Shown here: positions 10,573 to 21,216 of the stretch, piece by piece
How the letters are laid out: every line of letters starts with the position of its first letter
Numbering within the stretch: position 1 is the first letter of the stretch
Source: Cryptomeria japonica
Lineage: Eukaryota; Streptophyta; Pinopsida; Cupressales; Cupressaceae
Direction of reading: 5' to 3'
Assembly (NCBI RefSeq): GCF_030272615.1
Contig: NC_081413.1
Coordinates: 722,825,649-722,889,648 of the forward strand
DNA: 64,000 nucleotides
Program-made: the position numbers and the translations under genes
The notes under the pieces: model-generated
What the model saw: only the letters and a program-made list of their open reading frames with translations
Told to the model about the DNA's origin: nothing
The model's database searches: none

Positions 10573-11581
10573 TGACAGCAACCCCATAACACCAAGATTT
10601 TTAGGTGGAAATCCGGCTAAGGGAAAAACCACGGTGGGATTGAGACCCACAATATTATAATACTGTGATCAAGAGTATAATAATATTACAGAGGGGAATG
10701 CACATGCATTCAGGCACACTGCCTAGAGCTCACTGCTCAATTACAAAGAAAGGGCTACAACCCCAGAGGACTCATTGTCTTGCAAAAAATTACAAATGAT
10801 AACTGATTGAATGAATTGATGGATAGCATCTACAAATGCCAAAACGCAGTTTCGGTTAAGCACAAATAGTCTTCTGCCTCTTCTCTAACACACTGCTCTG
10901 TTCTGCTCTACTCTGTCACATACCAGAGCACAAATCTCTCAACTGCGCAAGTGAAATTGCATGCTTCCTACATCATCACTCACTTCCCAAATGATCAGAT
11001 CAATCGGGCTAATATATCTGCATCATCAAATTAAGTCAATTCCATGTTGGCCTAAAAACAACATAACACGCAACATGAAACGTGTTACCCAAGTCGGCTC
11101 AATCTGATCCAAAAACAACTAAGTGGACCAAAACAAGATGTCCACACGCTTCCCATATGTCGGCTCATCAACCTCGAACACACAAACAACCATCAAAATT
11201 GCTCTGCATGATCTGCATAATCAATCTTCACACGCTACTACACCAAAACACTATTATACTAGAAAAATGTCTACGGGATCTCCTAACCAACACCAAACTT
11301 AACATCGGAGGCCATAAACTTGGAATAAGGTAAATTGCATATGCACAATACATCTCCCAGATCCGCAAGGCAAAATACTCAACCAAAACAATCCGCTGAC
11401 CACTAAACTGCACATTCTGCCGGATACATTGTTCTTCTTACCGGACCTCACTGGACTTCAATCAATCTTCCAGAATGAAGTAATCACGAGTTGCAGATTG
11501 GATATTTGATTCACCAGTTGCCAATTGCCAATTGCCATCAATGACAACATTTGATCATCAATGTAGTGTCTCATGCCAACA
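10573..11581 (-). mobile_element. Element F 3' LTR, outer end truncated
   Basis: This stretch matches 47326-48346 along its whole length (for example GGGATTGAGACCCACAATAT, GAATGCACATGCATTCAGGC) with scattered, mostly transition differences. It ends at 11581 with GCCAACA, the same edge as the full LTR. The other ~130 bp (starting TGTTGGAATCAAGG in the intact copy) is absent, replaced by the element A junction. Small ORFs inside it are LTR noise. Confidence 0.85.
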
Positions 11582-11593
11582 ATCTCCCCCTTT
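11582..11593 (-). other. Element F polypurine tract
   Basis: On the minus strand AAAGGGGGAGAT directly precedes the LTR start TGTTGGCATGAG. A purine run at this place primes plus-strand DNA synthesis in LTR retroelements. The position fixes F's orientation. Confidence 0.85.
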
Positions 11594-13104
11594 GGCATTG
11601 ATGGCAACACTTAGTGAAAAATGACGAAGTGTCGGATGAAAACCAAAATCAAATTGCGGAACTAAAAGAATCAAAGAATCAAGAATCTCCCTTTAAGATC
11701 AACATTTTTCACTCATCTATTCTCCCACTTTGACATCAATGACAAAGGTAGAGTTCCGAAAATAAAAAATGCTATTTACACACATGCACACATAGTCCTT
11801 ATATATTCACAAAACTTTGAAGATATCAGCATAAGAATTCTTCAATGAGTTGAAGTGGTTGTCCCAACCTTTCTGCAGGTTCTCCAATACAGTTATGAAC
11901 CCACTAAGCAAATAAGCTTGTGCCTCAGCTGTCTTTACATAATTCGGATCACCACTGGCCAGCACATCTTGAGTATCTTTGAAAGTTTTCTGCATAATGT
12001 CCAGGTTAGGAGTAATAAGACTCCTAACTTCACTAACTCTCCCAATTATTTTCTACCGGTCATGGTTCAGGCTTCAGATTTTCTCAAGTAGAGATGTTAC
12101 TTGATTCTCATTACTACTCAATGATGCTGTCAGGGAATCGACTGACTGAGATATGCGTTCAAGCTCATTCTCATGTACCTTAGACTTCTACTCTATATCT
12201 GCAGTGAACTTGTTTAGAGATAGACATGATTTGTACAAGTTTCCACCTGCGGACAATGCATCTTGCATACTCTTAACACATTCTCCTAATGTGGCTTTAT
12301 CTTTGACAATCATTCTTTTCAAGTTTCGAAGCCTTAAAAATTAAATTCATTTACGACTTTTTCTTTGTTGACCTTTCAAAAGACTCAAAATGTTTGTCTA
12401 CAAAATCAAACAAATTCTTTAATTGCTCGGATGGAGTATTTGAAATGTCCTTTTGAAACGAGGGCACCAATTTCTCAAAAACACTGGTTGCCAAGTTTAG
12501 CAACACATTATCCTCAGCATGGAACTTCAAAAGATCTTCGTTGGCTTTGGCTTGTGCGTATGACACAAGTTGAAGCTTTTGAATTGGAGACAAACAATCC
12601 AGGTTGATAGGACCTTGAATGAATTCCAGATCATCAATGATTGTCTTTCCCTTTACTTCCTCTGCAGTATCTTTTGCTTCAGTCTTGACTTCAGCCTTGA
12701 CCTACACCTTTTCTTATTCTACATTGTTCTCAGTGACCGGAGGGTCAACTACAACAGCCAAAGGATTATCAACCTTGTCCTTTCCTTCCTTTGCTTTCCC
12801 TGTGTCCTCTAGTCCAACTTCCTCTTGCACATTGATTTCTACATGCTCAGGTGTCATCTACTGTCTGCTCGGCTTCCGGATTGACTTGTGAAGTTATGTT
12901 TTGTTCTTATGGATGAAGTTCTTCCTGCCCTGTAGCCTTATTTACTTCATACGGATTGTCTAGCAAGACTTTTGTCAAAATCTTTTCAGTCTCATTGACA
13001 ACTTCATCAATCTTCCCTAACACGATTTTGTTTACCCTGTGTTTGCTCTTGAATTCGTTCTTTTTTAGTTTCAGCAATCTATCTATCTCCTATGTAGTGA
13101 TGAC

Positions 13105-13925
13105 TGAACATAAGTTAACGATTCAAACCATAGATGACACACTTGCCGAAAACTCGGCGAGTGACAAAAACTCGCCGAGTTTTTGGACCCGACGAGTAGT
13201 AATGACTTCTACTCGCTAGGAAAACTCGCAGAGTTTTTGGCGAGTTTTTGCCAAAAACTTGCCCGCGTTAGCATAACAGCCAAAAACGGCAAAAAATACA
13301 TGCATTTTTTATTTTTCGATATGGTTTTGGGCTGAGAAGGGGGAAACTCACTTGGAAGGGCCACGTCGAGAGCCCACTATGCCCTCAAGTAATCGCCGAG
13401 TTTTTTGGTCTGTCCGTCAGGATTCATATATGGAATATAACATTTAAGTATAAGTTATATTCCATATATACTGTCAGGATGTTTGAGAGTGGTTTCGGAC
13501 CTCCAAGAGCTATAATGCAAAATCTAGTTTTTGGAGGATTCTTCAATTTTCCAAACTTAGTCAAATTTCAGGATCCTTCGGCGATGCCCCTTGACCCCAA
13601 CTTGGGGGTGCTGTCCCCAAACCCTCGTCGAAAAATATAGGGGGAAACTGTGCTGATGGAAGTAGGGAAAATTTAACCTCCGAGTCTGATTAGGCTCCCT
13701 ATAACAACATAATTAGCATTGAAGAAATCCTGGTATTATACATTTTAGAATTGAAAGTTTGAAACCATGAGTATGAATGATGAAATTTCAAATATGATGA
13801 AAGTTTGAAACTAGTTTTAGCTAGAGCTGGGAAGAGGAAGTTGTATTTACTTTTGGTTTTACAAAAACTATTAACTATTTTGCTTCCAGCCATCAACATT
13901 TCTCACGAGGATGCGATTTTGTAGA
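13105..13925. mobile_element. Candidate foreign insertion in element F ORF
   Basis: F's ORF is interrupted by about 0.8 kb of different character: GC-rich palindromes (AACTCGGCGAGT, then AACTCGCCGAGTTTTTGG, near 13150-13185), TCGCCGAGTTTTTTGG at about 13393 and C-rich runs such as CCCCAACTTGGGGG. The edges were placed by eye where minus-strand coding sense stops and resumes. I could not find convincing terminal inverted repeats or a target duplication, so the class is unknown. Confidence 0.35.
13417..13480. repeat. 15-bp hairpin flanked by 8-bp direct repeats
   Basis: TATATGGAATATAAC (13427-13441) is followed after 12 bases by its exact reverse complement GTTATATTCCATATA (13454-13468). GTCAGGAT occurs immediately outside on both sides (13417-13424 and 13473-13480). 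It looks like a tiny palindromic insertion with a target duplication, or a snapback duplication. Confidence 0.6.
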
Positions 13926-15667
13926 CACTTTGCATTTAAATATATCTACAGTTGCCTCTTCTAGAGTCCTCTTACTGCCACTCAGATAGTGGTTTCAAAT
14001 TACCGTTCTTAACAACTTCATTTACAATCTTCTCTAATGTCATAGGAGGAACACTAGTAAATTTTCCTTGTTTCTAAGCTTCATCAAATTTAGATGCCTC
14101 GGATTTCTTACTAGATTTTGTTCTATCAATAGGCTTCTCTTTTGAGATCTTGGAAACTTTAGGAGTTTGGGCCTTCACTTCCTTCACGGCTTCATCAGAT
14201 TCTGTCACTTCTTCATCCACAATCACAAATCTGATTGTCTTCCTCTTCTTCTCACCACCGGATGGCTTGATTGAAGATTTAGGTTGGCTTGCTGACTTTG
14301 CAGGACCAGAGGAGGGAGTTGTGCTTTTGACTTGCCTTGGCTTAGGCTTAGATACTTACGGTTTTGCTTCCTTCTTCACAGACTGCTCCTTAGAGAGAAT
14401 ATTTTCTACTCTAGCTTTCCGGACAACTTCCTTAGTTATTCCGATACTCTCTGCAAAAGCCTCTACCTCTTTTCGAACCTTCTTCTGAATTACTGGTTTC
14501 TTAAATTGTTGATGAAGTTTTAAACTTTTCTCCTTGTATGTTCCAAATCTTTCCTCATTAGGGTCCAGCGGTTTGTTCCACATATGTTGTGCATACAATT
14601 CCAAAATTTGTTCTTCGACCTTATAGCCCATAGGCATGATCCATATGGTCCAAGGCTCTGCAGCTTCCACCGAACATTGATCAGTATCTACCATGAAGCA
14701 GATGGTATCTTGATATTTTTCTACAATAGACTTAGGTATCCTTTCCCTATCATGCATTTCCTTCTGGAAGTTCTTGAAATAACCCCATAGATTCTTGCTT
14801 CGGACCTTGGAGTCACCAGAATTGTATAGGTGTGCTCGGATCTGAACTCCTACAGATCTATCAAATGCCCATTCCACTAGACCAACACCCGGAACGTCTT
14901 TCATAAAGTAGAAAAACAGACATAGAAGCAGTGTTCCAAATTTGAAAGGATGTTTCTTATTTTCTTTGATCTTAATATTCTTGATAAACTCACTCTGGAG
15001 CAATTCACAAAGATCATATTTCTTGTTCTCTCTCATTATCTCATATGTAGTATAAATGGCAATACCAGAAACAAATTTTCTCTGCTAGAAAAGTAGATTT
15101 TGTACCCAATGACCATAGATGCAAACTTGATATCGTGTTCCAGAATGTCGTTGATTGTCATCGCCCGTTTGTCAAATTTTGATGTTGTTGCGTTGATCAC
15201 AATTTTATTCTTCACAACTTTCAGGGATGGCAGTTCTCTAGTTGCACATAATCTAGTTATGACCCGAATGACTGACTTGGTGATTTTGTGGGGCTTATCC
15301 AACCAGACAAATTCATCATGAACTCGACTCAAGATGAATGGGATCCATTCCTGTTCATAAAACATCGGAATCTGACGAACTACGCAAAACCCTTGTTCTC
15401 CAAATCTTGAAATTCCAGTTTCAGTACCGAACTCTTGTCTGCTAGTTGATTTTTGTAAAGATTTAGCATTTGTGTGCTACCCAATTCCTCAATGGGGCAG
15501 TGCGTATATACCCTAATATCTTCAATATGCAACACTCTGTAGGGCACAAATGAAAATGCGCTCTTAGGATCATCTTTCATCGAAATGAATGGATGATTCT
15601 TGAAGTTCGGATGCACACGCTCAGTGATTTCAACGACCAAAGGAGTTGTAATACCAGACGAAGCCAT

Positions 15668-15999
15668 CTTATCGAATTAAAACTTCAAACTTCAATTGGA
15701 AAAGGGGTTTCATTGTTAAATACCTTTCAACCGGACTCAAGATTGCACACCAAATTTGGATATCGCTTCGGAATCTCTGCAAATTCTCCTTTACTGTGCT
15801 CTTCCGCTTTTCCGCTTCAGATGCAAGGTGAGAAATGAATGATTAACTCGCCTTTTATCCTTCGTATACCTAACTTCTCACTGCAATAAATGCATTTAAC
15901 CCTAATACTTTTAGATACCCTTTATTTCACAAAGATCATCTGCAAACCTTCAGATTTTTCCAGAAATTCATCATAGATATCTGCAATCATCATATATAC
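15668..15999 (-). other. Element F spacer between gag and second ORF
   Basis: No coding sense is supported here. It is the 5' flank of the MASSG start and ends at the D insertion point. TATAC at 15995-15999 is one half of D's target duplication. Confidence 0.5.
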
Positions 16000-16149
16000 T
16001 GTTGCCATTTTATGACACCCTTGGTCCATCAGTGAGAACCGATTAGAGATATGTTCCATGGACCAGTGCGGCCCCAGTTGATCAAGGAGAGAAGAATAAT
16101 GAAGTGTCAAGTGTTGCCTTGTCCGGAGGAAGTTCCTCCCTTGGCCTTT

Positions 16150-16560
16150 TCTTCTTCCTCGGAACTCTGGAACCCCGAGGTTTCGAAGTTCTTTGCTCTT
16201 TGCCTTTGTCTTTTTCCTTCTTCCTTTTCCGGAACTCCGGAACCACAAGGTTCCAAAATTCTTTGCCTTAGCCGCTTTCTTTCCCTCTTCGGAATTTCGG
16301 AACCCGGTTCCGAAGTTCCCTTCCTTCCCTAGGCTTTTCTCCAGTTTCTTCGAAACTTCGGAACCCCGAGGTTCCGAAGTTCCTTGCCCCTTTTCTCCTT
16401 CCCTCTTCGGAACTCCGGAACCTCGAGGTTTCGAAGTTCCTAGCCTTCCTTTCCTTCGCCTCTTCTCTTAAGCTTCTCCTTTGCCCGGAACTCCGAGGTT
16501 CCGAAGTTCTTCCCTTGTCCTCTCACTTCGGGAGTCCGAGCTTCCAAAGTCTTCGGGCTT
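16150..16560. repeat. Palindromic repeats in element D 5' LTR
   Basis: About six units spaced 60-70 bp carry the palindrome CTTCGGAACC, loop CCGA, GGTTCCGAAG, or close variants. The best copy, 16355-16380, has 11-bp perfect arms. Variants are at about 16153, 16220, 16290, 16410 and 16480. Pyrimidine-rich spacers (CCTTTTCTTCTTCC type) separate them. Confidence 0.85.
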
Positions 16561-16893
16561 CCTTCCGACTGGCGACACTTCCGGATGGCGTGATCGACCC
16601 TCAAGGATTTTAATGCTCTGACAGTTTTGGTGGCTTGTGCACTTTCTTTTGTGGAGCCACAGGGGTGCATTAAATGTTTTTGGCAGGATTTCCATCAGGG
16701 AGGTACGGGCCATGCTTGGTGACTTGTGTCATGACTGTATACTCTGACTTTGGAAGGTCAGTCAATCCACCTTCCTCAGAATTGCCTTTGGAGGTATGGC
16801 TAGGTTGCTTGCATGTACAAGTCAAGTGCCTGCACTTCCCTGCACTTCCAAAGAGACATGTAGGGGTCATGATCACTATTGTAACCCTTTTTC

Positions 16894-16902
16894 TATATAA
16901 GG
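16894..16902 (+). promoter_or_regulatory. Element D 5' LTR TATA box
   Basis: TTTCTATATAAGGC lies 3' of the palindrome array. The 3' LTR has the matching TTTCTATATAAGGC at about 39718. The likely start of R lies about 30 bases downstream. Inference from sequence only. Confidence 0.65.
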
Positions 16903-17562
16903 CTATTATGCCTCATTGTAAAGGGTTCTCTCCCTGCTGCCTTGAGCTTTCCTATGCTCTTTCTCTTCTCTTGAAAGATTGTAACTATTTTTGCACTTCC
17001 GGAACTGTAAGATTGGCTTTTGGCCTTATGATTAATTGAAAATCACCATTCTTGCCTCCTAACCTATATATGTTGTGTATGCTTTCTTACCTTCATTGTA
17101 GGTGTGTGTCTTGTGGCTTTTCTCTCCATATATGTTGTGTTAACTTGTTTTCTGAGTGTGACTTGTGGGAATCCTTCTCCCCTCTTGACACTTAGCAAAC
17201 CCTAACCTCCATACATGCGTTTGGGTCACTTATGCAATTGAAGTTGTGCGTCTCTTTGGTTTTTTCAATTGGTTCCTTGTGCCATTTTGGTAGGGAGAGA
17301 AACAATCCCTTATCTTGGTGCATCACCTCTTTTATTTCAAGCATTCTCTTTTCCTTTTACCTCTGCAAATTGTTAGGATAGGCTTAGGAGTAAGTTTTGA
17401 AGTGTTGAGTTGGTTCAACACCTGCATCGGATTGAGAAGGAAGATGGCCTTCTTTGGAGATTCAACCCCCTTGCGCAAGATCCCACACTTCGGGGTTGTT
17501 TCCATGTTTCACAAGGTTGTTGAGTTGATAGCTCAGCAAGGGTGCAAGCTTTTGTGATAACA

Positions 17563-17585
17563 GTTTTTGGCACGCCCGATGGGAC
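17563..17585 (+). other. Element D primer-binding-site candidate
   Basis: Directly after the LTR end comes GTTTT and then TGGCACGCCCGATGGGAC (17568-17585). The leading TGG fits a tRNA CCA end. I cannot name the tRNA with confidence. Confidence 0.55.
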
Positions 17586-18001
17586 TTCATTCATTCACAT
17601 GCTAAGGATTCAGTGTTGTTCTTGGCATCTCAGCCTCTAAAGGCAATCATTTTCAAGCACTTGGCGACTTTGATCACAAGACCGGTCTATTGCATGCAAT
17701 TATTCCTCATTCTGGAACCCCGGAACCCCCATGTTTCGAAGTTAGTGAAGCTTTCTTATTCTGGAACCCCGAAAACCCCAAGTTCCGAGGTGCTTAGACC
17801 CGGACACCCGGAACTACCAAGTTCCGAAATCCCGAACTTCCTCACTCCAGAACTCTGAGCTTCCGAGGTGCCGAAGTGGCCATACTCCGCAACTCCGGAC
17901 CTCCGAACTTCCGAGGTCGATTATGGATTTCATGCCCAGAATTCATACAAGGGCATCTTCTAGAGGCAAGTTTCAATTCGTAGAGCTTCCATCTGCGGAT
18001 C
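17586..18001 (+). other. Element D leader with extra palindrome units
   Basis: No protein is supported. Between about 17700 and 17925 there are further diverged units of the LTR palindrome (GGAACCCCGG..., GTTCCGAGG, AACTTCCGAGG), so the array type occurs both inside the LTR and just after the primer site. The last bases resemble, in reverse sense, the tRNA-Arg-like motif seen at 2110. Confidence 0.5.
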
Positions 18002-18060
18002 TGTTGTGGCCATTTCACACATCGCCCCATTTAAAATGGGGACCCCCTCTTTTTGCTCGT
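18002..18060 (+). other. Second copy of conserved LTR-edge block
   Basis: TGTTGTGGCCATTTCACACA then TCGCCCCATTTAAAATGGGG then ACCCCCTCTTTTTGCTCG matches the minus strand of 2107-2050 for about 36 of 45 bases, and both continue with TAGGGTTTTGG-type sequence. The block probably marks the 5' edge of a giant LTR that contains the 166-bp array. Confidence 0.55.
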
Positions 18061-18446
18061 TTTTGCTCGCCTTTCGCTTTGCTTTTTAGGGTTTTGGTAG
18101 TTTGTCAGTTGTCTGGATTTAGGGTCAAGCCTTAGGGTTTCCGTTACTGTCTTTTCAGGCCAGAGTCCAGTCAGTCTTGAGAGCTTTTTTGAGCTTCCTT
18201 TTGTAGGATGCAATTTTGAATGGAATGAATTCGCCAGAATGGTCTATTTTCAATTGGAATTTTGAGTGCAGAGTCTTAATTTGTCTAAGTGTTGATGATG
18301 AAAATGTGAATTTTATTCAATTGAGTAATTTTGACCAAATTTTGAGTTTTTTGATATTTGATCCCGGGCATTGGAAATGATTTGTTTTTGCCTTGTGAAG
18401 TGATTAAACGTGTGAAATCACGATATTTTGGCCTGTAGGAGCAAAA

Positions 18447-20369
18447 TCGCTCCTATCCCTCAATGAAGGACCGGAGCTCGTTTTCAAAAATCTTCCTGTC
18501 CCTGCAGGGTCAAGATGAATTTCGAATTGGAAGTAGTAAGGGAAGGCGTGATCTTTCCGTTGAATATAAATTGAAGAATTTCACGTACACGGAAATGCCT
18601 CAGGAGTCAAAATTGCTCCTGTCCCTTAGTGAAGGACCGGAGCTCAAAATCAAATATTGCTTTGTCCTTGCAGGATTTTAACAACTTGACGATTTAAAAG
18701 GGTCCAAGGAGATGTGTTTTATCAAATGAATATAACTTGAAGTGCCGTCATGAAGAAAAATGAACCAAAAGGGAAAAATCGCTCCTGTCCCTCAGTCAGG
18801 GACCAGGGCGAAATCCATTGTAGCTCCCGTCCCTCTCCCAGGGACCAGAGCGAAATCCTTCATAGGGCATGTTCTGGGCGAAGATCAAGCAAGTTTTAGG
18901 ATTGAGGGCAAGAAAGGAGGTGAATTGAACCCGTTGAAGATAAATTGAAGATTACAAAACGTCAACAAGGGGCCCAAATGCCCAAGTTCGCTCCTGTCCC
19001 TGAGTCAGGGACCAGAGCGATTTTTGTCTTAGACAAATTTCTTGCCAAGTTACAATGAATTCCAAGGCATGGATGAGTGAAAGAGAGTGCAACAAGACTG
19101 TTGAAGATAATTTTTGAGGATAGCAAAGTGAGATGAAGCCTACAAGACCAAGTTCGCTCCTGTCCCTCAGTCAGGGACCAGGGCGAAATGATGATTATTT
19201 TGCTTTCTACCTAAGTTCAGGACACTCCAAGAACGAAGTACAAGGTGGCGAGGATGTTTTAAAGCGTCTCAATCAAGAACGAAGTTACAAAGACCACTAA
19301 AATGAAGGATTTGCACCAAGACACTCAAGTTCGCTCCTGTCCCTCAGAGAGGGACCAGAGCGAAATCTTCATGAGGCTCTAAATTTTGAAGGATTACCAA
19401 GCATCAAGTATCCAAGGAGATCAAAGGGACTTTATTTTGCACGATGAAAGTAATTGCAAGTCAATAGAAGCAAAGACAAGCTCAAAGCCTTGAAGTTCGC
19501 TCCTGTCCCTCAGGCAGGGACCAGAGCGATATTGACTATATTGGCCAAATCTCTCAAAAATCACGTTGAGTCAAGGTTATGCGAGATGATAAAAGGTCCA
19601 AGGTGTCTTTTGAAGGTGATATACAAAGGTTTTAAATGTCAAATGAATACCAATTTGAACAAGGAAGCTATATCGCTCCTGTCCTTTGGACAAGGACCAA
19701 AGCGATTTTTATTAAAACATTCATTTTTCCTCAAAATCAAGACAAGGCAGGATCGCACAAGATTAAGGACGTCGTTTGGAAGGCAATGAACGAAGAACAA
19801 AGGTTGGAAGATGGCGAGTTTTGACTAGAACATGAGGATCGCTCCTGTCCCTTACCAAGGGACCAGGGCGATAATCCTCCCAACATCAAATACGCCTTGT
19901 AGAAGTCAAGTGAGACAAGCATGGAATGAAGAAATAACATTATTGTTCGCCTTATAAAGGGGATTGGTGATTTAAAAAGCAAGATCAAAGGGAAACACCA
20001 GGATTGCTCCTGTCCCTCTCCAAGGGACCAGGGCGATATTTGCTAAAACACTTGTTATCCTTCGAAGGTCATGACAAAACAAAGTTGCAAAGGGTTTGAA
20101 ACGTTGCTTGAAAGGTAATGAACGTGGAGTTGATATCAAGAACGGAGAATTTCAAGTAAAAGAATAGGGATCGCTCCTGTCCCTCTCCAAGGGACCAGGG
20201 CGATATCACATTTAGAGGCACTCATTCACGCAGGCAAGTCACTTAAGTTTGAAATTCCTAGCAAAAACGCCAACTTCAACGTAAGGATGAAGATTTTGAA
20301 CGTCAAAATTGCAAGAATCAAGACCAAGTTGATGGATCGCTCCTGTCCCTCAGTCAGGGACCAGGGCGA
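18447..20369. repeat. 166-bp-period array of 33-nt hairpins (13 copies)
   Basis: Thirteen copies of an imperfect palindrome occur: left arm TCGCTCCTGTCCCT, a 5-base loop, right arm AGGGACCAGGGCGA. They start at 18447, 18613, 18779, 18820, 18988, 19154, 19331, 19497, 19673, 19839, 20004, 20171 and 20337. Intervals are 165-168 bp in nine of twelve cases, 176-177 in two and 41 in one. The 130-bp spacers have diverged almost beyond alignment, while the hairpin is nearly constant. The period is not a multiple of three and stops intervene, so coding is unlikely. Confidence 0.9.
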
Positions 20370-20680
20370 TGAGGTTTGCACTTATCCACTCTCCAATTTT
20401 GGCGCTCAATCAAATATTTTTGAATTTATTTTAAATGCTAAATTCGATAAGCTTTGAAAATTCAATTAAATAGCATTTAAAATTTGTGCTAGAACATTAA
20501 TTAATTATTGCCTTGAAAAGAAAATTGAATTTATTAATTAATAAAGGCATTTAATAATTAATTATTAATTATTAATTTAAAATCAAATAGAGCGCTTGGT
20601 TTATGGAGGTCGGCCTTTATATTTTATTTAAAATTTGTTTTTAATTACCAAGTCGGCCTAGTGGTAATTGAGGTGTGAGC
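20370..20680. other. AT-rich stretch between array and TATA box
   Basis: The sequence is rich in TTAATTAATTA-type strings and partial inverted repeats, with no gene. A comparable AT-rich stretch lies between array and TATA box in the left-edge tract (about 840-960). Confidence 0.45.
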
Positions 20681-20683
20681 GCT

Positions 20684-20691
20684 TATAAAGG
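20684..20691 (+). promoter_or_regulatory. TATA box upstream of the 1,071-codon ORF
   Basis: GCGCTTATAAAGGGGAGATG lies 533 bp before the ATG at 21217. It follows the hairpin array directly. An LTR core promoter driving the downstream ORF is the simplest reading. Confidence 0.55.
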
Positions 20692-21216
20692 GGAGATGAA
20701 GATTGTTATTTTCACATTCTCATTTTACCATTTCAAGTGCGATTTGAGGAAGACAAAGGAAAGTGCGAATTGTGTGTTAGAGGTGCGAATTTTAGCTCAA
20801 GCAAGGGAGGCGCAAGTATCATCAAAAGGAAGTGCGAACCTAAAGTTTCATATTATGCGAACTTGTCAAGGACATTGGAAGATCACGTTAAAGACTTGAA
20901 GGGTGGCGAAGTTGCTAACTTGAAGAGGAGATCACGTTGAAGCCATCTAATATCGATTTTGCCTAGGCGATTTTATTCATTTTGCATTCTTGTTTTAGCT
21001 CTCAAGGGAGGTATGGCGATATTGGTTTTATCGTTTTAATTTTGGATCGTTGATCGTCATAGCTTAAATTTTGAATTTTGAATTTTGAATTCCCCTAGCT
21101 CAATCGTTTTTTAGGAAATGATAACTCAAAGACTTATCATGAAGTTTCCTAAAATTAATCTAATCTATGTTATGCATTGCAATATCCAGTTACTTATTGT
21201 GAAATGTTGTGTAGGT

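Larger units (their letters stand above)
11700..15667 (-). pseudogene. Element F second ORF, unknown function
   Basis: A long coding region starts at MASSGITTPLVVEITERV (15667) and continues with breaks through frames 15365-15036 and 15036-14356 (with DTDQCSVEAAEPWTIWIMPM and LYAQHMWNKPLDPNEERF). It then enters a charged, Lys/Ser/Pro-rich tail (EKKRKTIRFVIVDEE near 14230) and Glu/Lys-rich helices down to about 11807. It sits between gag and the 3' LTR, the place where Sirevirus-type copia elements carry an extra or env-like ORF, but I see no clear signal peptide or fusion segment. A plant-transposon-associated domain is another possibility. Stops and an insertion (about 13105-13925) break it. 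Confidence 0.55.
16000..17562 (+). mobile_element. Element D 5' LTR
   Basis: This 1,563-bp LTR is bounded by TGTTGCC and GATAACA. It carries a palindromic repeat array (about 16150-16560), a TATA box at 16894 and a long stretch to its end, shared with 45322-45900. The match to the right LTR is close along the whole length outside insertion E. Proline/serine-rich small ORFs over the array are by-products of the repeats. Confidence 0.9.

Noticed and set aside
11082-11333. Paired ORFs at 11082 and 47838 with similar sequence
   Set aside because: Both lie within F's two LTR copies, antisense to the element; similarity is due to the LTR.
16051-16713. Ser/Pro/Glu-rich ORFs on both strands over D's LTR (also 38744-39404)
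   Set aside because: They arise from the palindrome array and have no start, family or conservation cue beyond the repeat.
18760-19824. Small proteins with repeated APVP...GTRA motifs
   Set aside because: They are translations of the hairpin; the 166-bp period shifts frame and stops intervene.
18447-20369. CRISPR-like appearance (palindromic repeats with regular spacing)
   Set aside because: Spacers are ~130 bp, related by descent and not unique; the context is plant retroelement DNA with no cas genes.
21118-21216. Earlier start for the long ORF
   Set aside because: The 33 residues before MATPKAG are hydrophobic and irregular, and GTAGGTATGG at 21211 looks like a natural start context or splice edge.
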